From Campanula takesimana (Eukaryota; Streptophyta; Magnoliopsida; Asterales; Campanulaceae), in assembly GCA_026119855.1 (NCBI GenBank), contig JAOWBW010001126.1, positions 365,777 through 429,776 of the forward strand: 64,000 nucleotides of DNA, read 5' to 3'. The notes below the pieces were generated by a model that worked only from the letters and a program-made list of their open reading frames with translations, was not told where the DNA came from and searched no databases. The position numbers and the translations under genes were made by a program. Positions 1 to 10,256 of the stretch are shown in pieces; the first letter of the stretch is position 1, and each line of letters begins with the position of its first letter.

Positions 1-18
1 AGAAAGCATAAATAAAAG

Positions 19-2208
19 TGTCGCGACCCCGGACCCCGCGGGCCCGAGACCGCGATCTGGACGTCGACTCTAAAACCAAAACTGTGAAATACCGAAGTTA
101 AAAATTCCATTTGATACCAAAAGGTGATGATCCAAAGTTTTACAAAACCAAGTTTGATAAAAACCAATTACAACTATCATAAACTTCCACAAGTTTATGC
201 CCAACAAAATACAAATATACAATTCTTAGTGACGTCATTGTTTGGTACAACTATCCCAAAATGGTTACACATTTACATAATGTAAACCAACCTATAACAA
301 CCTTCCCCAAAAGAATGGATCCACACTCGACGTCCTCTTTCTCGTGATCAGCGAGACTAATCCTTAGCACCTGGGGGGGTTAAGGAAAAACAAAGATAAA
401 AGAGAAGGGGGTGAGATAAATCTCAATAAGTTACTAATGCAACTACATGACATGCTATGATGCACGAAGCGAGAAGCAATAATAAATATCACATAGCACA
501 TAGCATTTATCACATAACAGATAGCAGCGGAAATAAACACATAACAAAGGATATAGCCAAGGTTTTCCAAACTGGAACATCCAAATAAAGGATCGCTGCG
601 CAGCTTCAATAATCACCAAATCATCATCTTCATAATAGCATAAAAGCCGAAGAGAAAACCCCGGTACCGGAACCAATAACCATAAAAGTGTCACAAAGGA
701 CAAGGACCATGACACAAAGTCATGCCCTTTAGCTAGATACATTCACAGAGGAACGTTAACTTAACTTTTCCAAGGCCAATCTGGAAAAGGGGGTATAGTA
801 AGGGCAAAACAATGGTCAACATTATAATGGACTTGGCTTTGCCATTATAATCTTTCCCATCGCCCGATGCAACAAATATGCCAGCTGGGCTTCCAAATAA
901 ATGCTAAGTAATAATAATTTAGCATGAATGAACAACTTAAGGTTCCAAAGTAGGGAACCAATCCAATTAAATTACCACAAAGGTAAACCAATGCAAACCG
1001 CACATCAAAGATGAACCACATTCCCTAAATGATACTTAATCAAATTCCATATCGTATTTATTCACAAAAGAATCAAACCCAATCAATAAAGTGTTACAAC
1101 AATCTCAATTAACACTTAATTGATTTCAAACACAAACTTGATCACAAAGGACTCAATTCTATCACTAGAGTGTACTAGAATGCTCACTAAGGTCAACTAG
1201 AAGGACACCCAAGGTTTGGATCAAAACGCATTCTTCAATCACACAAAATTAACAAATGTAAACTTTCAGGGGTTCTGTGCGGCCGCCCAAAAGGGAATGT
1301 GCGGTCGCCCAAAATCCTTCAAAACAAGAACAAAAGCTTTCAGATAGATGTGCGGTCGCCCAGACATTTTTGTGCGGCCGCCCAATGTTTTGAACTACTG
1401 GAAATCGGGAAGAACAACATGGGTTCTTCCATTTTCAAACCCAAAACACATTCAACCAAAATCCAACCTTCCAACTCATATACTAATGTACCAAAACAAC
1501 TAATAAGTTTAAAGAGACTCATACAACCACATTTAACAACCAAAATCAAGAATCAAACCCAACATTCAAGATTTCACCATTTTTTATCAAAACCCAAAAT
1601 AAATTCTCAATAAATTCCAAACTCAATCAAACTTCAAATATAACACATCAAACATCATATAAACATGATATGAACATTTTAGCATCAAAATGGGGGAAAA
1701 GTAACTTACTTGCAAATTCTCAAAGTTGACGGAATTCAAATCTTTTTGATTCTACGCGATCCTAACGACGATCTAAACAAGGTTCATGTTTTAAGAAATG
1801 AGAGATTATAAGAGGAAGATGAAGAAAAATAAGACAGAAGGAAGAGAAAGAAAAACTTACCAATGGAGGAGAGAGAGGAGAGAGATGGCTGGGAGAGGGG
1901 GAGAGTGAGGGAGAAGGTGAGGGAGGTGAGGGGAATAGGGAGGGAGTAGGGGATGATTTAAAAGATTACACTTAGGCCCCTTCCACTACACTACTAACAC
2001 AATTGCTACACTCCCTACTAACAATTAAGACCCAACAATACCACACAAGCACAAATGACCCAAATAAATGCTAGGCAAATATTATAACACATAAATTGCA
2101 CACATAATTATTTAAATAAATAATAATTTAAATAAATAAATAAGCAAATAATTAAATAATAATTATTTATTACTAATTAAAATAGAGCCTATATTTCGGG
2201 TCGTGACA
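19..2208 (-). repeat. Element A 3' LTR (complete, 2190 bp)
   Basis: Runs from TGTCGCGACC to GGTCGTGACA on the plus strand and matches 6802-7855 closely over the shared part. It is next to a polypurine tract on its inner side, so it is the 3' LTR of a minus-strand element. Four GC-rich boxes lie at 1276-1289, 1298-1311, 1349-1362 and 1371-1384 (see findings). Confidence 0.92.
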
Positions 2209-2226
2209 TTCACTCCCCCTTAAAGA
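2209..2226 (-). other. Element A polypurine tract
   Basis: Read on the minus strand, CTTTAAGGGGGAGTGAAT lies directly against the LTR end. The same purine run occurs at the equivalent place in elements B and C, supporting its role as plus-strand primer. Confidence 0.85.
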
Positions 2227-2257
2227 AAATTCGACCCGAATTTTAACGAGACTCACC

Positions 2258-2396
2258 TTAAACAAAAAGCCACGGAAATTTCCTCTCGATCTCATCACGA
2301 AGCTCCCACGTCGACTCCTCGATGTTATGATTCCTCCAAAGAACTCTAACCAACGCGATGCTCTTGCTCCTCAACTCTTGGACTTTAGAATCTAGG
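2258..2396 (-). pseudogene. Element A chromodomain fragment
   Basis: The minus strand encodes a chromodomain-like tail with the key string LVRVLWRNHNIEESTWE and a stop at 2258-2260. It corresponds to the C-terminal chromodomain of element B, but it is out of frame with the integrase that ends near 2400. About 130 bp that B has between its integrase end and its chromodomain appear to be missing. In chromoviruses this domain is thought to steer integration toward particular chromatin marks; here it is a relic. Confidence 0.7.
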
Positions 2397-4695
2397 ATCC
2401 GGACCGGTCGTGGAAAACGTTGTGCAACCGGTCCAAAGATGGCGGTAACGCAAGTCGATACGCAAGAAGTCCAACCTTTCCCAAAATCTCAAACGGGCCA
2501 ATAAACCTCGGAGCCAACTTGCTTTTCTTCCCAAACCTATGAATACCCACCTTCGGCGACACTTTCAAGAATACCAAATCACCGGTCTGAAAACTAAGAT
2601 CTCGCCTTCGGTTATCTGCGTAGCTCTTATGTCGAATCTGGGCTGTCTTCAATCTATCCCGGATAACTCTAACTTTCTCAACCAAATCCCGAAGCAAATC
2701 AATACACAAAACTTTCGCTTCACCAACCTCATCCCAACAAATAGGCGATCTGCATTTCCTTCCATACAAGGCCTCATACGGTGCCATCTCGATACTAGCC
2801 TGATAACTGTTGTTGTAAGAGAACTCCACTAACGGTAGGTGTGAATCCCAAAAATCGAAGAAGTCTATCGCACAAGCTCGCAGCATATCCTCAAGAATCT
2901 GAATAGTCCTCTCGGATTGACCGTCGGTCTGAGGATGAAAAGCCGTGCTGAATCGCAAATCTGTACCCAAAGCTTCCTGAAACGCCTTCCAGAATCTAGA
3001 AGTAAACCTCGGGTCTCGATCTGACACAATGCTAACCGGAACCCCATGTAATCTAACAATCTCATCGATATAAAGAGTCGCAAGCTTCTCCATCGAATAT
3101 CTGATATCAATAGGCAAGAAATGGGCACTCTTGGTCAATCTATCCACTATTACCCAAACACTGTCATACTTCCTACGGGTACGAGGTAGTCCCATAACGA
3201 AATCCATAGTCACATGCTCCCATTTCCACTCGGGAATCTCTAACGGCTGAAGTAATCCCGCGGGTCTCTGATGCTCGGCTTTGACCTGCTGACAAGTTAA
3301 ACACATCGATACGTACTCGGCTATCTCCCTTTTCATATTAACCCACCAAAATTGTTGCTTCAAATCCTGATACATCTTCGTACTACCTGGATGAATAGTA
3401 TACCTCGATTTGTGACCCTCATCAAGAACTCTTTGTTTAATTCCATCAACATCCGGAACACACAATCTTCCACGGACAGTCAATACTCCACTCGAACTAA
3501 CAGAAAAATCCTCGAAATTCTTTTCCTTCAATTTACCCAATACCTTCACTAACTCGGGATCTTCCTTCTGAGCTTCCTTTATCCTCTGAATTAGGGTCAG
3601 AGATACCCTAATATTCGCAAAAATAGCCCCATGTCTCGATTCACGAGGAGACCAATCTCGAACATCCTCAAGCATTTTCCATTCACGAACCATCATCGAA
3701 GCCACATAAGATTTTCTACTAATCGCATCGGCTACCACATTCGCCTTCCCCGGATGATAAGAAATCGTGCAATCATAATCCTTCAACAATTCCATCCATC
3801 GACGCTGTCGGTTGTTCAATTCCTTCTGAGAGAATAGGTACTTCAAACTCTTGTGATCCGAAAAAACCTCAAACTTCGCTCCATAAAGGTAGTGCTTCCA
3901 TTTGTGCAACGCAAATACAATAGCCGCTAACTCCATATCATGAGTCGGGTAATTCTGTTCACTAGGGGTCAACTTTCTCGAATCATAAGCAATCACCTTC
4001 CTGTTCTGCATCAACACACAACCCAAACCCTCTTTCGAAGCATCACTGTAAATCACTAGGCCATCGCTCCCATTAGGCAAAGTCAAGATCGGTGCGGTAG
4101 TCAACCTCTTCTTCAATTCCTCGAAACTCTTGTCACATTTCTCGGTCCACACAAACGGAACATTCTTCCGGGTCAACTGAGTCATCGGAGTAGCAATCCT
4201 CGAAAACCCTTCAATAAATCTTCTGTAATAACTGGCTAAACCAAGAAAGCTTCTAATCTCTGTCACTGATTCGGGTCTCTTCCAATCCACTATTGCCTCT
4301 ATCTTTGACGGATCCACCGAAATCCCGTCTTTAGAAATAACATGGCCCAGAAATGACACCTTCTCGAGCCAAAATTCGCATTTACTAAACTTCGCAAATA
4401 ATTTCTCCCTCGCAAGAACGGATATAACTGTCCTCAAATGTTGTTCATGCTCCTCTCGAGATTTCGAATAAACAAGAATGTCGTCGATTAAAACCACCAC
4501 GAACGAGTCAAGATAAGGATGGAAAACTCGGTTCATCAAATCCATAAACACGGCCGGCGCGTTAGTCAACCCAAACGGCATAACCAAGAACTCATAATGA
4601 CCATAACAAGTGCGAAAAGCAGTCTTCGCAATATCCTCCGATCGAACCTTCAACTGATGGTACCCCATAACGAGTGCGAAAAGCAGTCTTCGCAA
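2392..4695 (-). pseudogene. Element A pol: RT (palm onward), RNase H, integrase
   Basis: An open frame of 767 codons. RT is near residues 1-170, with the catalytic LIDDILVYS motif around residue 68. RNase H follows (YSDASKEGLG near residue 217, DHKSLKYLF near residue 280). The integrase has an HHCC zinc domain (HPGSTKMYQDL then CLTCQQ) and a DDE core (MDFVMGLP, VSDRDPRF, QTDGQSERT). It matches the equivalent part of element B closely. It is cut off from the RT N-terminus by the 64-bp duplication at 4601-4728 and truncated at the C-terminus just after NVFH, so it cannot give a full polyprotein. Confidence 0.9.
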
Positions 4696-5250
4696 TATCC
4701 TCCGATCGAACCTTCAACTGATGGTACCCACTTCTCAAATCAAGCTTGGAAAACACAACGGACCCTTGAAGCTGATCAAATAAATCATCAATATGCGGTA
4801 GAGGATACTTGTTCTTCACCGTAACCTGATTCAACTTTCGGTAATCGATGCACAATCTCAACGAACCATCTTTCTTCCGCACAAACAAAACCGGTGCTCC
4901 CCACGGGGAAACACTAGGGCGGATAAACCCTCGATCAAGCAACTCTTGCAACTGGACCTTTAACTCCTTCAACTCAGCGGGGGCTAACCTATAAGGTGCT
5001 TTCGAAATTGGAGCCGTACCCGGCAAAAGGTCTAAACAAAACTCAATCTCACGATCGGGAGGCATATTATACTCGGTAGAGAAACATCGGGAAATTCCCG
5101 AACTACCCGAACACTATCCAAACTAGGGGATTCCTTCCTAGTATCAAGAACACTAGCCAAATACCCCTCACAACCACTATGCAATAATTTTCTCGCTTTC
5201 ATAAAAGAAATTAAGCGAACCTTTTTACTCAGGGGACTAGCCTCAAACAC
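4592..5250 (-). pseudogene. Element A protease-RT linker and RT fingers
   Basis: Two overlapping open frames (5032-5250 and 4592-5065) together carry the linker after the protease (KARKLLHSGCEGYLASVLD) and the RT N-terminus (PPDREIEFCLDLLPGT, then DRGFIRPSVSPWGAPVLFV and KKDGSLRLCIDYRKLNQVT). Element B has this stretch in one frame, so A has frameshifts near 5070 and 5240. The segment ends in the tandem duplication. Confidence 0.85.
4601..4728 (-). repeat. 64-bp tandem duplication inside element A RT
   Basis: Positions 4601-4664 and 4665-4728 are near-identical direct copies (shared runs such as tgcgaaaagcagtcttcg). The unit encodes the RT segment around GYHQLKVRSEDIAKTAF. Because 64 is not a multiple of three, it both repeats the segment and shifts the frame, splitting RT into two open frames. 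Confidence 0.9.
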
Positions 5251-6680
5251 AAATTAGGCACATCGGGAATAGAAAAAGTAACAGTTTTCTTACGGCAATC
5301 AACGGAAGCATGAAACTTGCTCAACCAATCCATACCCAAAATGACATCAAAGTCTTGGATAGGAAGAACTACCAAATCCGCACAAAGGACTCGACCACAA
5401 ATAACCACATCACAAGCACGAAAGACTCGATCGGAAATCAAGCATTCTCCTATAGGGGTCGACACCTCTAGCACGTACGGTAAAGACTCAAATGCAGCAT
5501 TTAACAGAGAAGCAAATTGCACAGAAATGTATGAATGAGATGATCCTGGATCTACTAACGCTCGTGCGCTCACATTAGACACAGAAACAATACCTCCAAT
5601 AACGGATGGATCATCGGTAGCTTGTTGTTGATTCATGGCATAAACCTTCCCTTGAACTTTGGGCTTCCCATCGGCATCCTTTTTCTGACCCTGATTAATA
5701 CCAACTCCTGACCCGGATGACTGACCTCGGTGCCTCGTGCAGTCTCTCGCAAAGTGCCCCATTTCACCACAATTGGTACACTTGCCTTGGTTTTTCCAAC
5801 ACCTATCCTCCGAATGGCCTACCTTCTGACAAAAGGTACAAGGCTTCCTAATCTGAATCCCCGGAGTAGTACCCGGATTCCTCGGTGTGGTTTGCCCCTT
5901 AAACTGAGATGATGCTCCCGGGTTACCTCGGTTGTTGAAACGGTGTTGTGGCTTGCCTTGAGCTCCTTGCTTACTCGGGTTAGCTACCTCGGTCTTCCTT
6001 TTATGCTCCCCAATAGCTTGCTCTATTAAGTAGGCTCGGTCCACCGCATCTTGGAATGTCACAATTCGTTGAGCAATAAGTTGAGTACGGATGGAGGTCT
6101 TCAATCCCCGAATGAATCTCATAGCCTTTTGTTCCTCGGTCCTCACCAAATAGTCGCAATATTGGGCTAATTCTATGAACTTAGCTGAGTATTGTGCTAT
6201 AGACAACACACCTTGCTCTAGGTTGAGTAGCTCGATCTCCTTTCGGTTTTTGATCAACAACCGGAATGAAATGCTCCTTGAATTTACGCACAAACAACTC
6301 CCACGCATACACCGTGTGAGTATCATCCCAAGTAGCTTTAACACCCTTCCACCAATGCTCGGTGGCTCCCACAAGCTTGTAAGCCGCGAACCGGACCTTG
6401 TCCTCATCCGAACACCCAAATACATCATAAATCTTCTCCATCGACTCAATCCACAACTCATCTTTCCTTACATCGGGTTCCCCATTGAATTCAACCGTTT
6501 CAACTTCAGAAATTGCTCCAATCCATAGCGGGGTGGTGCTTGATCTACCCTCGGACCTTAATCATGTATGGCCTTCAAGGCCGCCTCGAACATGCCTTGA
6601 AACATGGCATGGGCTTCATCCCTTGTATCATTCTGATTCTGTGCCCCACTAGTACCTCCTCTGTTTCTTCTTCCAGACAT
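5229..6680 (-). pseudogene. Element A gag and aspartic protease
   Basis: Gag starts at the ATG whose complement is 6678-6680, 100-odd bases inside the PBS as expected. An in-frame stop lies at 6558-6560. Frameshifts near 6500 and 6245 move the capsid (retrotransposon gag) domain, which contains WIESMEKIYDVF and AAYKLVGATEHWW, out of and back into frame. Two CCHC knuckles follow (CTFCQKVGHSEDRC and CTNCGEMGHFARDC), then a retropepsin-like domain with LVDPGSSHSYIS and VILGMDWLS. Gag would form the particle and the protease would cut the polyprotein. The reading is not intact. Confidence 0.88.
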
Positions 6681-6785
6681 TGAGAACAATTACCTGCATA
6701 AAACATCAACCGTTAATCACTCCGCACACTACTACCCACCTAGGTCATACTAATCCACCTAGACTTATACTTAGAGCTAATGCCA

Positions 6786-6801
6786 TAGCTCTGATACCAA
6801 C
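6786..6801 (-). other. Element A primer binding site (tRNA-iMet type)
   Basis: The minus strand reads TGGTATCAGAGCT two bases inside the 5' LTR, complementary to the 3' end of initiator methionine tRNA. The same sequence occurs in B and C. Confidence 0.9.
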
Positions 6802-7855
6802 TGTCGCGACCCCGACCCCGCGGGCCCGAGACCGCGATCTGGACGTCGACTCTAAAACCAAAACTGTGAAATACCGAAGTTAAAAATTCCATTTGATACC
6901 AAAAGGTGATGATCCAAAGTTTTACAAAACCAAGTTTGATAAAAACCATTACAACTATCATAAACTTCCACAAGTTTATGCCCAACAAAATACAAATATA
7001 CAATTCTTAGTGACATCATTGTTTGGTACAACTATCCCAAAATGGTTACACATTTACATAATGTAAACCAACCTATAACAACCTTCCCCAAAAGAATGGA
7101 TCCACACTCGACGTCCTCTTTCTCGTGATCAGCGAGACTAATCCTTAGCACCTGGGGGGGGTTAAGGAAAAACAAAGATAAAAGAGAAGGGGGTGAGATA
7201 AATCTCAATAAGTTACTAATGCAACTACATGACATGCTATGATGCACGAAGCGATAAGCAATAATAAATATCACATAGCACATAGCATTTATCACATAAC
7301 AGATAGCAGCGGAAATAAACACATAACAAAGGATATAGCCAAGGTTTTCCAAACCGTAACATCCAAATAAAAGATCGCTGCGCAGCTTCAATAATCACCA
7401 AATCATCATCTTCATAATAGCATGAAAGCCGAAGAGAAAACCCCGGTACCGGAAAATAACCATAAAAGTGTCACAAAGGACAAGGACCTGACACAAAGTC
7501 ATGCCCGTTAGCTAGATACATTCACAGAGGAACGCTAACTTGACTTTTCCAAGGCCAATCTGGAAAAGGGGGTATAGTAAGGGCAAAACAATGGTCAACA
7601 TTATTATGGACTTGGCTTTGCCATTATAATCTTTCCCATCGCCCGATGCGCAACAAATATGCCAGCTGGGCTTCCAAATAAATGCTAAGTAATAATAATT
7701 TAGCATGAATGAACAACTTAAGGTTCCAAAGTAGGGAACCAACCCAATTAAATTACCACAAAGTAAACCAATGCAAACTGCACATCAAGATGAACCACAT
7801 TCCCTAAATGATACTTAATCAAATTCCATATCGTATTTATTCACAAAAGAATCAA
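6802..7855 (-). repeat. Element A 5' LTR, truncated by the gap
   Basis: Matches 19 to about 1076 of the left LTR with few differences (for example gaccccgacc versus gaccccggacc at the start). It stops at the first N, so roughly the other half of the LTR, including its GC-rich boxes, is not in the assembly. Confidence 0.9.
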
Positions 7856-7955
7856 NNNNNNNNNNNNNNNNNNNNNNNNNNNNNNNNNNNNNNNNNNNNN
7901 NNNNNNNNNNNNNNNNNNNNNNNNNNNNNNNNNNNNNNNNNNNNNNNNNNNNNNN
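7856..7955. other. Assembly gap of exactly 100 N
   Basis: A run of exactly 100 N is the usual placeholder for a gap of unknown size. Left of it is half of an LTR of A; right of it is the tail of a different copia element (H). The hidden sequence must therefore include more than 1 kb of A plus most of H. Confidence 0.98.
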
Positions 7956-8290
7956 CTCGCGTTCTAGTGTCGAGGTGGAGTATTACGGAGAAGCTAATGC
8001 AGTGGCTACACTCGAACTTCATATTCCTCTCTTGAAAGTCGTGTGGTTTACTGTGATAATAATAGTGCTATCTACTTATCCGGGAATCCAGTTCAGCACC
8101 AACAAACCAAGCATATTGAGACCGATATTCTATTTGTTCGAGAGAAGGTGGAGAAAGGTAAGAAGTGAAGTTGTGTACTCCATGTTCTCTCCCATTACCA
8201 ACTAGCTGACATTTTCACAAAGGGGTTCCGCGCGTACTTTTCAGTGATTTTCGGGACAGTCTTAGCATACGGCCTCCTCCCGCTTCGACT
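7956..8290 (+). pseudogene. Element H: copia RNase H C-terminus
   Basis: Read with frame changes, the plus strand shows the end of a Ty1/copia RNase H: an AEY-like segment, a CDN-type catalytic patch (ttactgtgataataat), SGNPVQHQQTKHI-like wording, a VREKV segment and a final ADIFTKG-like segment before the stop. It is frame-broken and its upstream part is in the gap. The copia assignment is firm; the lineage is not resolved. Confidence 0.75.
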
Positions 8291-8298
8291 GTAGGGGC

Positions 8299-8774
8299 TG
8301 TAGAATATTATTGTAGATATGTAGTATCTCATATATATTATAATTAATATGTATATATATGTATATCCTTATATAGGTAGAAAGATATCTTCTAATCATA
8401 TATGAGGGAGATTAGTTAGATCTTAAAGATTAGCCTATGAAAATTTTATATATTGACTGACATAGGAATACAAAAGCAAGGACGATATTCCTTTATTTAG
8501 GACTGCCACATCGTCTACACCTTGAACTCTTGAAGAGTACACTATTTCCCCAAGTAAACCCCGTAGTTCATTTCTTCAAAGACAAATGTGATGTGAGTCA
8601 GTGTTTTTGAGTCACTGAGTTCCCAATACTGCATCAGGCTCCCAAGATTGATCAACTTTATATCAATAGTGAAATGTATTTATGTGTCTCCTAATTAATT
8701 TTTTTTTTTTTTGCATAACCGTGCTATAGCTAATCTTAGGCCGAGTATACGTGATCCTAAAATCTACCAACACA
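8299..8774 (+). repeat. Element H putative 3' LTR
   Basis: Begins TGTAGAATATTATTG just after the purine-rich GTAGGGGC that follows the RNase H remnant, and contains a TATA-like ttttatatattg near 8445. The end is placed at ccaacaca (8772 or 8774) only because it ends in CA. The partner LTR is in the gap, so neither border is confirmed. Confidence 0.5.
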
Positions 8775-8829
8775 CAGGAAATTCCTTCTGTCCAACCTTA
8801 CCTACCAGTTTCAATGTTTGGCAAATTCA

Positions 8830-9001
8830 TATTCCATCCGTCCTAAAATAATAGTCTTATTTCTCCATTTTGTTTGCCTCATGAAGTTAGTCCCAATTCT
8901 AAAATAAAGCATCAAAAATCACCGACTTTCTAAAACTTATAATGTAAACTTAAAATGTTGAAAAGTCAAACGAGACTATCAATTTAGGAAGGAGGAGTGT
9001 A
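8830..9001. mobile_element. Stowaway/mariner-like MITE
   Basis: About 172 bp with imperfect terminal inverted repeats: left attccatccgtcctaaaat, right atttaggaaggaggagtg. TA lies at each end, as in Stowaway MITEs of the CTCCCTCCGTCCC type. There is no coding capacity. Confidence 0.75.
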
Positions 9002-9061
9002 TTTTGTAACGAAGCATGTAGGGATACGCTCAAGTCTTCTATCCTACATAATGTATTGTTT

Positions 9062-10241
9062 TGAAAGGCCCTGTTTAACTAAATGAACAGATTAATAAAA
9101 CATGGACAGCTAACTGTTGAGGTTAGCTGTTTGAGAAATAAATAAATAAAAGAAATGTGCAGCGGAATATAAATGAATAAATAAATGAAAGGAAAAGGTG
9201 TATGTGTGTGTTAGTGTAGAGACAAGGTGTACCAGTATTTTAAGTGGTTAAGATGCAAAACCCTTCTCTTACATCCACCCCCCACTGTTGGAACAGTGAG
9301 ATCAATCCATATAATATTCTCTTCAATAAGAGTTACAAGAATTGATAAGGCAAGTTCCTTTGAACCCCTTACTTAATTGACACTTCAATTAAGGTTGCTC
9401 CTTTCAAGCGAGAAAAAAGAAAATAAAAATAATCACAAGTGTGTTTACAAAAGAAAATAGCTTGCCTGTTAGCTGGCTGTAATGGGTTGTAACTGGGTGC
9501 AAAGAGGCACAATATTTGCAGGGTATATGCAAATATTTAAGACTGCACGAGTGAGAGTGCAGTGAGGCTACAAAGGATTGTAAGGTGTAAAAATGTGTAG
9601 AGGGTCTGAAAAAGGTTACTTGACACATGCCAGTATACTCCTTTATATAAGGGAGGGGATAGAGCCGTTGGGGGACAAGGGTACAGTAGTAGCCGTTTGG
9701 GGAACAAAGGTACAGAGAAGTAATAGTTTCCCTTTGACTTTGACTTAATGTTTGTTGTTTCCTCTGTATACAGGTTGTCAAGGATAGAGAAGGTGTATTC
9801 ACATTTGAACAGCTTCAATATGAGTTATTCCAATGACAGGTAATATTGGAATAATCATTCTTCAAGGATCTGATGACGTGGAGATAGCTGTTGAAGAAGA
9901 TCAGTCTTAGCTATTGAGACAGGGAGATCTTAGCTGTCGGGCTTGTAAGTCCTTAGCTGTTGAAGCTTATTTGTATTTATCATCTTGATAATTCATTTGA
10001 GGTAGAGAGAGTCTGTAATAGGTAGTTATTCAGTTATTGGATGTATAGATGATAGGTAGATCAGTAATGATTTGACTGTTGCTTGAGTGGAAACAGGGCA
10101 ACTTAGCTGTTGGGCTTTGTCTTGGGTTTGCCTGTGTTCAGGTCTTTTGTATACATCATATAATCAAATTGATTGATTATTTATTTATCAAAACATAATT
10201 ACTATGATTAATTGTGAGTTAAACATAGTGAGGTACTAACA
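9062..10241 (-). repeat. Element E 3' LTR
   Basis: 1180 bp, near-identical to 29486-30673 apart from scattered single-base indels. It contains the inverted pair ACAGCTAAC/GTTAGCTGT near 9105-9131 and several further AGCTGTT motifs between 9886 and 10110. A minus-strand TATA (TATATAAAGG) lies near 9645. Confidence 0.93.
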
Positions 10242-10256
10242 ATTTCCCTTTTTGGT
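10242..10256 (-). other. Element E polypurine tract
   Basis: The minus strand reads CCAAAAAGGGAAAT directly before the 3' LTR start TGTTAGTACC. Position and composition fit a plus-strand primer. Confidence 0.75.

Larger units (their letters stand above)
19..7855 (-). mobile_element. Element A: decayed Ty3/gypsy chromovirus, 5' end lost in gap
   Basis: The two LTR copies both begin (plus strand) TGTCGCGACC, and the left one ends CGTGACA. The minus-strand order is PBS, gag, protease, RT, RNase H, integrase, chromodomain, PPT, which is Ty3/gypsy order. The wording of the integrase C-terminus and the chromodomain resemble the Tekay/Del chromovirus clade (from memory, not aligned). The right (5') LTR is cut by the N gap, so the target site duplication cannot be checked; the left flank is aaaag. 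Coding capacity is destroyed by several frameshifts, an in-frame stop in gag and a 64-bp tandem duplication in RT. Confidence 0.9.

Noticed and set aside
8299..8519. A short 221-bp LTR for element H ending in tctaca (inverse of tgtaga).
   Set aside because: It would leave too little sequence after the TATA-like box near 8445; without the second LTR neither end can be proven.
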